Notes under the pieces: model-generated
What the model saw: only the letters and a program-made list of their open reading frames with translations
Told to the model about the DNA's origin: nothing
Databases searched by the model: none
Source: Alphaproteobacteria bacterium MarineAlpha9_Bin6
Lineage (GTDB): Bacteria; Pseudomonadota; Alphaproteobacteria; UBA7887
DNA: 32,348 nt
Direction: 5' to 3'
NCBI GenBank assembly: GCA_002937585.1
Contig: PTKE01000019.1
Location: 1-32,348, forward strand
Translations under genes and position numbers: made by a program
Part shown: in pieces, positions 26,314-32,348 of the stretch
Numbering within the stretch: position 1 is the first letter of the stretch
Layout: each line of letters opens with the position of its first letter

Positions 26314-26758
26314 GGTATGTGTCCTGCCGATAGATAGGCTGAAATATTAAGCTACAGAGTAGCGTTGCTGATTTACTTGGGCGTCCGGGACATGCTTTCA
26401 ACTATTCAATGAAAGGCTAGGATTCCTCCAAATTTTGCGCAGCATGGCGTGTATGCTTATTATATAACGGACTTACGAGACGGGCGAGAATTATCAGTCG
26501 TAGTATTTTGTAGTATGTACGTGTATGGGTTTGGACTATCTCCTAAATTCCTGACCTTTCTTGGCTGATCTGTGTCTCATAGTCCATGGGAGCGTCTGAC
26601 GAACTACCTTTCCCTCTGTCACTTAAGCGGGCCGCCCGCTAATGGATCGTTCCCACTTTCGAGCTGATACCGGGTCTCGGTGAATCAATACCAAATTGGC
26701 GTCGATATCGAACGAGTGCGATATCCGTAAAATATATCGAGCTGCGGAGGAGTTTGCG
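26314..26758. other. Gene-free stretch between VOC and DMT genes
   Basis: I see no convincing coding frame. It should hold the two divergent promoters. A perfect 15-base palindrome with 6-bp arms, AGCGGGCCGCCCGCT (26626-26640), is the most distinct element and could be an operator or a short hairpin. GGAGGAG at 26746-26752 is the ribosome-binding site of the next gene. Confidence 0.5.
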
Positions 26759-27685
26759 TTGTCTCAAAGATATTTCAAGGTGATGTACAATCTTAGCGGC
26801 AATCTTCGCGGCGTTATATTGATGTTTATTGCCACTATTTGCTTTTCGATGATGCATGCTTTGATACGATATATGTCAGCTGGGCTGCATCCATTTGAGT
26901 TAGCATTTTTTCGCAATGTTTTCGGTTTACTGGTCGTGATGCCGTGGTTTATGCGGCATGGGTTAAGACCACTGAAGACCAATCGGCTAGGACTTCACGC
27001 CTTGCGCGCAGTCATTAATGTAATGGCGATGCTAATGTTTTTTTACGCGGTTAGCATTACGCCGCTGGCTGATGTCGCAGCCCTTTCTTTCACTGCTCCG
27101 ATTTTTGCCACTGTGCTAGCGGTTTTGATTCTTGACGAGGTAGTTGGTCTTCGTAGATGGGGTGCCATTTTATTCGGATTTTGTGGAACATTAGTTTTGC
27201 TTTGGCCAGGTTTTGAGACGGTTAGAGATGGGCAACTTTTAGTAGTCGTATCAGCGTCGCTTTGGGCTTGTGCATTAATTATCATTAAAATACTGGGGCG
27301 AACGGAATCGAGCATTACCATCGTCACGTACTTGATCCTATTGATGGCCCCGATTTCAGCGATCCCTGCGGCAATGGTTTGGAGTACGCCAAGTGTTCAA
27401 CAACTTGGTGTGATGGCAGTGATGGGTATTCTGGGTACGTTTGGGCAACTGCTTATGACCGAGGCACTGAAGGAAGGGGATACAAATGTCGTCATGCCCC
27501 TCGATTTTCTGAAAATGATTTGGGCAGTTTTATTGGGTTTCTTTATTTTTGGGGAAGTGCCGGGAATTTTCACTTGGTTAGGTGGTGCGATGATTTTTAC
27601 TAGCATTACCTATATTGCGTATCGGGAACATAAAGTTAGACAGGTAGGGCCTGGAGAGGCGGTATCTCGACCCTCAGACCAATAA
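26759..27685 (+). CDS. DMT-superfamily (EamA) transporter
   Basis: The product, about 308 residues, has about ten hydrophobic spans and two EamA repeats, with the first starting at GVILMFIATICFSMMHALIRYMS and the second around VVVSASLWACALIIIKILGR. Conserved points include the loop ELAFFRNVFGLLVV, ALSFTAPIFATVLAVLILDE, and the C-terminal MPLDFLKMIWAVLLGFFIFGE. EamA proteins export amino acids, nucleobases or other small metabolites; the substrate here is unknown. TTG at 26759 is preferred since GGAGGAG (26746-26752) lies six bases upstream; ATG at 26783 has only a close AAGG. The C-terminal tail is short and cytoplasmic. It appears monocistronic. Confidence 0.9.
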   Translation: MSQRYFKVMYNLSGNLRGVILMFIATICFSMMHALIRYMSAGLHPFELAFFRNVFGLLVVMPWFMRHGLRPLKTNRLGLHALRAVINVMAMLMFFYAVSITPLADVAALSFTAPIFATVLAVLILDEVVGLRRWGAILFGFCGTLVLLWPGFETVRDGQLLVVVSASLWACALIIIKILGRTESSITIVTYLILLMAPISAIPAAMVWSTPSVQQLGVMAVMGILGTFGQLLMTEALKEGDTNVVMPLDFLKMIWAVLLGFFIFGEVPGIFTWLGGAMIFTSITYIAYREHKVRQVGPGEAVSRPSDQ

Positions 27686-28193
27686 TTATCGGGTCTGTGG
27701 TTCTATTCCTGCATATCGCACCATATTATCAATGACTTAGGTGGAAAAGGGGTAGGTTCTTTTCCATTCTAATAAGGGTATAATAAGGTTTTTTTGAGCA
27801 AAAACCACCTAACCGGACAACAGACCACTAAACACCTTTCTGTGCTAGCCTTATAGGTCGGGTCCCTTTTGGCGAAACCCTAATTAGGGCCAAATGCAGT
27901 GACGTTTGGGGCGATCCCAGATTGCCCCGGCGGTCAAGGAAAGTGGGCGTAGGGCTGGGTTTGACACGTATGATGCCTGGGACAGCGTTCCGGTCATCAC
28001 GTACCACGGCCCATTGCCCAGGGGCCCGAGCCCGTAATTCATTAGCCAAATTGCATCAACGACTGGTTGGTCCGTTCGGATCAGGGGGTGGTCGCTGAGA
28101 TCGGGGCTTGGGCTGGGTTTGTTGAAATCATGGGGAGCCCTGTTCGGGGGCGCCGGGGAAACGTCAGCGCGTTTAGAGGGGGTTCCTGCTCAG
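27686..28193. other. Gene-poor stretch with dispersed repeat
   Basis: No intact gene is recognised. GGTTTTT (27787-27793) and AAAAACC (27800-27806) can form a hairpin after the transporter gene, a possible weak terminator. A TATAAT at 27779-27784 has no good -35. The right part contains the left copy of a dispersed repeat (27995-28120), with a minus-strand frame (from 28049, ANELRARAPGQWAVVRDD) that resembles coding sequence but lacks a supported start. Confidence 0.5.
27995..28120. repeat. Left copy of diverged direct repeat
   Basis: This segment is similar, in the same orientation, to 31229-31347. Shared blocks include CATCACG-ACCACGGCCC, TAATTCATTAGCCAA (near 28035-28049), GGATCAGGGGGTGGTCGCT (near 28078-28096) and GGCTGGGTTT at the right end. 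Between blocks there are substitutions and small gaps. On the minus strand both copies spell related peptides (LANEL-ARA-G and WAVVRD), so the repeat probably descends from a coding sequence. Confidence 0.75.
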
Positions 28194-28394
28194 TCATTCC
28201 TTCCAAAACGGCTTGTTCATCTCGAAGTCGGCTTGGCCGGATGTCATTCCTATATCGGCAAGGTCGCGTGAGGTGACACGCGCCAGTTCGTTCCGTTCCC
28301 GGGTTCTGCGCTGCCATGTTTTCCGCAATGTCTGAAACCGCTGCCAGATAGTGTCTTGGGCCGGAGGTTTGTCACTTATCCAATAATTTCTCAT
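28194..28394 (-). CDS. DUF1127 (YjiS-like) small protein
   Basis: The 66-residue product ends with the DUF1127 motif: RRTRERNELARVTSRDLADIGMTSGQADFEMNKPFW. The family core is RxxRELxxLsDReLxDIGlxRxdi. DUF1127 proteins are small Arg-rich proteins common in alphaproteobacteria; some influence phosphate or carbon metabolism through RNA interactions, others are uncharacterised. The start at 28394 is favoured because the protein then has normal length; an in-frame ATG at 28508 would add 38 residues of unrecognised sequence. No strong Shine-Dalgarno precedes either. It is divergent from the LysR gene and lies inside the repeat-bracketed segment. Confidence 0.75.
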   Translation of the reverse strand: MRNYWISDKPPAQDTIWQRFQTLRKTWQRRTRERNELARVTSRDLADIGMTSGQADFEMNKPFWKE

Positions 28395-28577
28395 GTGATA
28401 ATGGTCGAAAAAAGCCACGATATTGTTCCTCTCTTCCTCTCCCAACAAAACCGGCACGTGACCAAGGCGGGGGAGGGAAGTCGCGTCGATCACGTGCCGT
28501 GGCACCATGCCTCGGGGTCAGGAGCCCGACCCTTATCAACGTTATTGCTGCAATTGACAAACGACAATTGTTTCCTG

Positions 28578-28597
28578 ATGATATGATAAAATATCAT
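28578..28597. promoter_or_regulatory. Palindrome before the LysR gene, candidate autoregulatory operator
   Basis: ATGATAT (28578-28584) and ATATCAT (28591-28597) form a perfect 7-bp dyad around GATAAA, 14 bases before the LysR start codon. LysR-type regulators usually bind such AT-rich interrupted dyads near their own gene. A TTGACA at 28554-28559 upstream is not in good register with any -10. Confidence 0.45.
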
Positions 28598-28611
28598 GTG
28601 AGAATTTTGTT

Positions 28612-29520
28612 ATGTCTTATCGCTTGCCTTCTCTGAACGGCCTGCGTGCCTTTGAGGCTGCGGCTCGCCATATGAGTTTCACCCTGGCGGCCGAGGAGCT
28701 GAACGTCACCCAAACAGCGGTCAGCCACCAAATTCGCAGGCTGGAAGAGTATTTTTCCAAGCCGTTGTTTATTCGCCGCAATCGCAACCTGGAACTCACG
28801 CCGGACGCTGCCGAATATCTCTCGGTTATCAGCAGGGCTTTTGATGGGCTTCATGCCGGGACGGATAAATTTGTTGAAGAACAGGACAGCGGCATTCTGA
28901 CTATAACAACGGTGACTTCCTTCGCCGTGAAATGGCTGATCCCAAAACTGGCTGAGTTCCAAGCCCTGCACCCCGATATCGAAGTTCGCATCTCGACTTC
29001 CCTGAATATTGTCGACCTACAACATGACGACATCGATCTCGCTATTCGCTTCGGTGCTGGTGACTGGCCGGGAATGGTGGTGGACCATTTGCTGGAAGAG
29101 GACATTTTCCCGGTCTGTAGCCCTGGACTACTGGAAGGTAGACACCCACTGAAAAGCCCGCAGGACCTTGTACATCACACTCTGCTCCACACAACGCAGC
29201 GTCCGGACAACTGGCGTCTGTGGCTCACCGCCGCCGGCGTGCCGACCGATCTGGAAGACGAAAACCATATTGACCCGATGAACGGACCAATATTCGACCA
29301 ATCCCTCATCACCATTCAGGCAGCTGTGGACGGTCTTGGCGTCGCCATCGTCAGCGGTGAGTTTGTGGAGCGGGATTTGGAAGAGGGTCGCTTGGTGCGC
29401 CCCTTTGACGTGAGTTTACCGACTCAAGCAGCCTATTATCTTGTGAGCCCCAAAGAAACAGCAGAAGCTCCAAAAATCAAAGCGTTCAGAGCGTGGTTGC
29501 AGGGTCTCGTATCACAGTAA
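28612..29520 (+). CDS. LysR-family transcriptional regulator, GcvA type
   Basis: The 302-residue protein has an N-terminal winged helix-turn-helix (LNGLRAFEAAARHMSFTLAAEELNVTQTAVSHQIRRLEEYFSKPLF, about residues 8-53) of the GcvA-like LysR group. An effector-binding domain follows, starting near residue 93 (ILTITTVTSFAVKWLIPKL) with the typical HDDIDLAIRFGAGDWPG strand. These proteins sense a small metabolite and activate or repress a divergent or nearby operon. The nearest candidates are DUF1127 upstream and the ArgE/DapE-like deacylase downstream, which is on the opposite strand. The effector is unknown. Codon use here is visibly more GC-rich than in the murA block, which fits acquisition. 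Confidence 0.95.
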   Translation: MSYRLPSLNGLRAFEAAARHMSFTLAAEELNVTQTAVSHQIRRLEEYFSKPLFIRRNRNLELTPDAAEYLSVISRAFDGLHAGTDKFVEEQDSGILTITTVTSFAVKWLIPKLAEFQALHPDIEVRISTSLNIVDLQHDDIDLAIRFGAGDWPGMVVDHLLEEDIFPVCSPGLLEGRHPLKSPQDLVHHTLLHTTQRPDNWRLWLTAAGVPTDLEDENHIDPMNGPIFDQSLITIQAAVDGLGVAIVSGEFVERDLEEGRLVRPFDVSLPTQAAYYLVSPKETAEAPKIKAFRAWLQGLVSQ

Positions 29521-29763
29521 TCATGGGTCCCGTCAATCGCTCTGCAAGCTGGGATATGATGCGTAGCTAGCTAACTGATGCTCGTTGGGTGGTGGTTGAT
29601 CCCCGTAGCAGTGCCCACGAAACCTGGACCATGTACCGGCGAACAGGCGCAGGGGTCCACGGACCAATAACCAGTTAAACAGAGATAGGCCCCTCAAGAT
29701 GGTGTCCTGACCCTATGCAAACGTATACATTGATCAGTCCGGCACAGAATGCCGCGCCACTAC

Positions 29764-30900
29764 TTACCGACGGTTCCAACGTTGGCTAATTTCGATGTAC
29801 GCAGTCTCAGCTTCCTCGATTCTTTCTACGACACAATACTCGTCTGTTTTATGTGCCATGAATGGCTCACCAGGACCAAGGATGAGAGTTGGAGCACCCC
29901 CGTACGCAGGTGTTAAAACAGAGGCATCGGTAAAGCCGGTTCCTGTCTCGTATTCCGGAATTGCGCCTTGAATTCCAGTCATGACTTCGTTGACCTCCTG
30001 TACCCACTCATCAGCGGAATTGGTTAGCACTCCATCCACGTCGACCACGGGTTCCAGTTCAACTTCTTCGCCGAGGTATCCGGCCAGTTGGGATTGCAGC
30101 GTTGTATGGTTCTGGTCGGGGATCGTACGAATATCGATGCCAATCTCCGCCAGATCGGGAACAGAATTGATATTCATGCCGCCGTGGACCGTGCCCACGT
30201 TAAGTGTTGGTTTTCCCAGGAGCTCGTGACGTGCGATATTAAAATCGAAATCTTCTAGTTGGTTTATGGCTCGAGCGGCTTTGTACACCGCGTTGTCGCC
30301 ATCTTCCGGCCTTGAGCCATGGGCCGTAACTCCCTTCATTGTGGCTTTGAGCCAAAGTGCTCCCTTATGTCCAATGCGGGGTCGGTTCGAGGTTGGTTCT
30401 CCCACTATAATCGCACCTGCATCGCCCAGCGCTCCGCCAAGTTCCGCTAGGTGGTACGCTCCCTCACAACCAGTTTCTTCGCCAGCCGTGATAACGAGAA
30501 CCAGGCCCGGTCCTTTGGTCAGCTCATCCGCGATGTGCAAAGCGGCAGTAACGAATGCGGCGACTCCGCTCTTCATGTCGGTTGTTCCACGGCCATAGAG
30601 CTTGCCGTCGGCTATTTCTCCAGCAAAAGGATCGACAGACCACGGTGCACCGCCCAATGGCACGACGTCGAGATGTCCGGTGAAACACAGTGGCTTCGTA
30701 TCGGAGGAGCCTCCGATGCGGGCCACGAGACTGGTCCGGGTATCCGCAAATTCATGATACGAAATGGAAAAACCGCCGGCCTCCAGTAGGTGACCCAGAT
30801 GCTCGGCACAGGATCTTTCGTTGCCTGGTGGATTGATGGTATTGAAGGCAACCAAGGCTCGGGTCAGTTCCAAGGGGTTGGGGACATCAGCCGTCGTCAA
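29764..30900 (-). CDS. M20 family deacylase, ArgE/DapE-like
   Basis: The 378-residue binuclear zinc hydrolase shows His76 and Asp78 (FTGHLDVVP), bridging Asp108 (GRGTTDMKSG), catalytic Glu141-Glu142 (TAGEETGCEG), Glu168 (VGEPTSN) and a C-terminal His in FMAHKTDEY. The HKGALWLKATMKGVTAHGSRPEDGDNA region is the dimerisation-domain start. ArgE hydrolyses N-acetylornithine and DapE N-succinyl-diaminopimelate; relatives outside arg/dap operons often act on other acyl amino acids, so the substrate is open. The start is TTG at 30900, supported by AGGTGA six bases upstream. It is unrelated in sequence to the M20D enzyme at 21683-22846 apart from the fold. Confidence 0.94.
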   Translation of the reverse strand: MTTADVPNPLELTRALVAFNTINPPGNERSCAEHLGHLLEAGGFSISYHEFADTRTSLVARIGGSSDTKPLCFTGHLDVVPLGGAPWSVDPFAGEIADGKLYGRGTTDMKSGVAAFVTAALHIADELTKGPGLVLVITAGEETGCEGAYHLAELGGALGDAGAIIVGEPTSNRPRIGHKGALWLKATMKGVTAHGSRPEDGDNAVYKAARAINQLEDFDFNIARHELLGKPTLNVGTVHGGMNINSVPDLAEIGIDIRTIPDQNHTTLQSQLAGYLGEEVELEPVVDVDGVLTNSADEWVQEVNEVMTGIQGAIPEYETGTGFTDASVLTPAYGGAPTLILGPGEPFMAHKTDEYCVVERIEEAETAYIEISQRWNRR

Positions 30901-31095
30901 TTAATTCACCTATATGAAGGTATGCCGGCGGGTCACGCCGCCAAAAAGCCTATCATGGCCGATCCACAGAAACCAAAGAAAAGCTGTAAACTCTGCCGGA
31001 ATTCACTTCGGATATCGTCTTTTTTCCTGCGTTCGTCACCCTGGTTATCCGAATCAGGACCATGCTTCTCAGCGGGGTGTGATCAGGAAGCAAAG

Positions 31096-31280
31096 CTACT
31101 TACGTCGTGCTTGGACGATTAGGCCGACGATTGTCTTCTCACCAAGGGATCGGCATGCCTCTAGTCGTTGAAGCCCTTCTACGAGTACCACGCGTTTGCG
31201 GTCGCGTTCGCACTTACGATGCCGCGTGCATCACGCACCACGGCCCAGAGGCTCGGGCGGCTAATTCATTAGCCAATTTG
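31096..31280 (-). pseudogene. ParB-like nuclease-domain relic
   Basis: On the minus strand, ending at TAG 31096-31098, one frame reads KRVVLVEGLQRLEACRSLG followed by EKTIVGLIVQARRK. This closely follows the ParB/Srx-fold pattern (YxLVdGhrRLeAxxxLGxxTIxAxV), with Gln where the His-Arg-Arg usually starts. Going upstream, the frame is lost, but other frames give WAVVRDARG and LANELAARA, which match the expected earlier part (LAxSIxxxGL...VVRD). It is therefore a short, frame-broken relic without a start codon. Plasmid or phage ancestry is possible but not shown. Confidence 0.35.
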
Positions 31281-31347
31281 CACTAGCGCTTGGTCAGACT
31301 GCTGGGATCAGGGGGTGGTCGCTCAGATTAGGGCTGGGGCTGGGTTT
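31229..31347. repeat. Right copy of diverged direct repeat
   Basis: This is the partner of 27995-28120 in the same orientation, 3.2 kb away. It keeps the blocks TAATTCATTAGCCAA (near 31262-31276) and GGATCAGGGGGTGGTCGCT (near 31305-31323) and the GGCTGGGTTT end, and lacks about seven bases near CTGGGC present in the left copy. The two copies bracket the DUF1127, LysR and ArgE/DapE-like genes. The right copy overlaps the ParB-like relic, so both copies may be fragments of the same gene family. Confidence 0.75.
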
Positions 31348-31478
31348 TGCTTAGACGCAGGCGCTGGTTTCCTGATCCGCGAAATCGCGTTAGCGGCATT
31401 CTAGCTACAAAAATATATTCGATTGCTGATCTAAGTTAAGTTCAGGCAACTATTCGTTATTATCGACTATAGAATTAG

Positions 31479-31521
31479 TGTGACGGCGGTCACAGAATCG
31501 TTGGCTTTCCGCCGGTATTAA
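31479..31521 (+). promoter_or_regulatory. CRP-type palindrome with class II promoter spacing
   Basis: TGTGA-CGGCGG-TCACA (31479-31494) matches the CRP consensus half-sites perfectly with the correct six-base spacer. A -10-like hexamer TATTAA lies at 31516-31521. If that hexamer occupies -12 to -7, +1 is 31528 and the palindrome is centred at -41.5, the class II activation position. The leader to the RTX start would be about 113 bases. An alternative TATAGA at 31468-31473 would instead put the palindrome just downstream, in a repressing position. Confidence 0.6.
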
Positions 31522-31640
31522 CACTGGGAAGTTGAACTGAGGTGCGTCAATGAAGTGTTAATGGCAGCCCAATTTGAGTATGATCGACGTGGGTTTGAAG
31601 TCTACCTGGGAAATGTCGGCTAATTATAACGGAGTGTACT

Positions 31641-32348
31641 ATGACAATTTTCAATCAGGATTTTCGTACACCGGGTTCTGAAGTCATCACGAACTTTGAT
31701 CCCGGCCAGGACGTGATCGATTTTACTAGCGTGAATGCGGGTAGGCCTCCTGAAGATTTCCAGCAGGGTGTAGGTGAAAGGGCAAGAGCATTTAATGATG
31801 GCCTGATAGTAAACAGGCAGGGTGATGGTGTTTCTCTCGTCGAGACTGATGGGGGTACTTTGATCAGTGCTGGAGAGGGCAATTCTCTATTTGTCGAAAA
31901 CGTAACGCCGGACCAACTGAGTGTAAGTAATATCACGGTTGATGGTCAGGCTATCGATATCAGTCCAGATTCTGATCTCCAGAGTATTTTGGATGTAATC
32001 GCGCCTACGGGAGGCGTAAATGCCGAAGGTGGTGACGGTGATGATAACCTAACTGGCAGTGTTGGTAATGACACCCTAGATGGTGGCGCGGGCGATGACG
32101 TTCTCGGAAGTGGGCGGGGGGCAGATACTCTTGATGGGGGTGCGGGTGATGATGTCCTTCGGGGTGGAATGGGTGATGACGTGCTCTATGGCGGAGAGGG
32201 CAATGACGTTTTAAGTGGAGACCAGCAAGATGATATTCTTGATGGTGGCGCGGGCGATGACGTTCTCAGGGGCGGCGCCGGGTCGGATACGCTCTTTGGT
32301 GGAGAGGGTGACGATGTCCTCGATGGCGGCGCCAGAAGCGATGTTCTG
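31641..32348 (+). CDS. RTX calcium-binding-repeat protein, 5' part (runs off window)
   Basis: The visible 236 residues start at ATG 31641, six bases after GGAG. Residues 1-125 contain EVITNFDPGQDVIDFTSV, resembling the beta-roll-flanking segment of secreted RTX proteins, and a Val/Asp/Gly-rich beta stretch. Residues 130-236 are twelve nonapeptides of the GGxGxDxLx type (GGAGDDVLR, GGEGNDVLS and similar), which fold into a calcium-bound parallel beta-roll. Such proteins leave the cell through type I secretion by an ABC transporter; the C-terminal signal lies outside the window. No N-terminal signal peptide is present. A 27-base coding unit is repeated exactly at 32079-32105 and 32241-32267, six repeats apart. 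Function (adhesin, enzyme or surface-layer protein) cannot be told. Confidence 0.93.
   Translation, partial: MTIFNQDFRTPGSEVITNFDPGQDVIDFTSVNAGRPPEDFQQGVGERARAFNDGLIVNRQGDGVSLVETDGGTLISAGEGNSLFVENVTPDQLSVSNITVDGQAIDISPDSDLQSILDVIAPTGGVNAEGGDGDDNLTGSVGNDTLDGGAGDDVLGSGRGADTLDGGAGDDVLRGGMGDDVLYGGEGNDVLSGDQQDDILDGGAGDDVLRGGAGSDTLFGGEGDDVLDGGARSDVL

Larger units (their letters stand above)
30901..31640. other. Long intergenic stretch before the RTX gene
   Basis: No intact gene is recognised. From left to right it holds the ribosome-binding site of the deacylase (complement of about 30907-30912), a minus-strand ParB-like coding relic (31096 to about 31280), the right repeat copy (31229-31347), a CRP-type palindrome with a -10-like hexamer (31479-31521) and GGAG at 31631-31634 before the RTX start. 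Plus-strand frames in 30790-31171 have no coding character. Confidence 0.6.

Noticed and set aside
27779-27784. TATAAT hexamer after the transporter gene
   Set aside because: No TG extension, no -35 in register and no gene downstream in the right orientation.
27787-27806. GGTTTTT/AAAAACC hairpin as an intrinsic terminator
   Set aside because: The stem is AT-rich and weak and no T-run follows; only mentioned in the gap description.
27828-28049. 73-codon minus-strand frame beginning MANELRARAPGQW
   Set aside because: Its start lies inside the dispersed repeat and it has no supported ribosome-binding site; treated as part of a coding relic, not as a gene.
28554-28559. Perfect TTGACA upstream of the LysR gene
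   Set aside because: With a 16-18 base spacer the facing hexamers are poor -10 matches, so no promoter is called from it.
30790-31171. Plus-strand frames of about 85-110 codons
   Set aside because: They overlap the deacylase antisense or the intergenic stretch, with no recognisable domain or ribosome-binding site.
32020-32348. Regular short repeats that might be a CRISPR or satellite array
   Set aside because: The repeats keep an open frame of GGxGxDxLx nonapeptides; they are RTX coding repeats.

Overview
The window looks like a chromosomal segment from a free-living alphaproteobacterium, most likely a marine or soil relative of the Rhodospirillales. No 16S rRNA gene is present, so this rests on gene order: a small basic protein, murA, a DUF2948 protein, short-form hisG, hisD, a UPF0262 protein, a low-molecular-weight phosphatase, infA, maf, rng and yacG, followed further on by PBP1A and prfB. 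These arrangements are characteristic of alphaproteobacteria. Layout: 1-180 has several self-complementary segments and may be a structured RNA of unknown family. 342-5372 is an accessory stretch with an unusual SDR protein lacking the catalytic Tyr, a short Sel1-like secreted protein, a stand-alone double DUF5710 protein, a 42-residue possible membrane peptide behind a good promoter, a small secreted protein, a sterol-desaturase/creatininase-like pair and tRNA-Thr(GGT). 5531-13298 is the dense housekeeping block, where most neighbours overlap or nearly touch, covering peptidoglycan precursor synthesis, histidine biosynthesis, translation initiation, nucleotide sanitation and RNA processing. 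13453-15167 is a gene graveyard: two convergent phytanoyl-CoA-dioxygenase-like genes, each broken by several frameshifts or stops, beside an intact acyl-CoA ligase (15280-16812). 16989-20764 carries PBP1A and prfB, the latter with the classical +1 programmed frameshift. 20883-26313 is a catabolic region: a hydroxypyruvate-isomerase-like enzyme, an M20 amidohydrolase, a second acyl-CoA ligase, a zinc alcohol dehydrogenase and a VOC-fold dioxygenase-like protein. A DMT-family exporter follows. 27686-31640 is gene-poor apart from a DUF1127 protein, a GcvA-type LysR regulator and an ArgE/DapE-like deacylase. This part is bracketed by two diverged direct-repeat copies, about 120 bp each, that look like relics of one coding family; the right copy runs into a ParB-like coding relic. 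31641 to the window end is the start of an RTX calcium-binding-repeat protein, preceded by a perfect CRP-type palindrome spaced from a -10-like hexamer exactly as in class II CRP promoters. No insertion sequence with an intact transposase, no CRISPR array and no obvious defence system was found. The strongest points for follow-up are the CRP-type control region of the RTX gene, the two decayed dioxygenases, the repeat-bracketed LysR/deacylase segment, and two enzymes (SDR, creatininase-like) whose key residues differ from their families. Function statements come from motifs read by eye; no database search was run.
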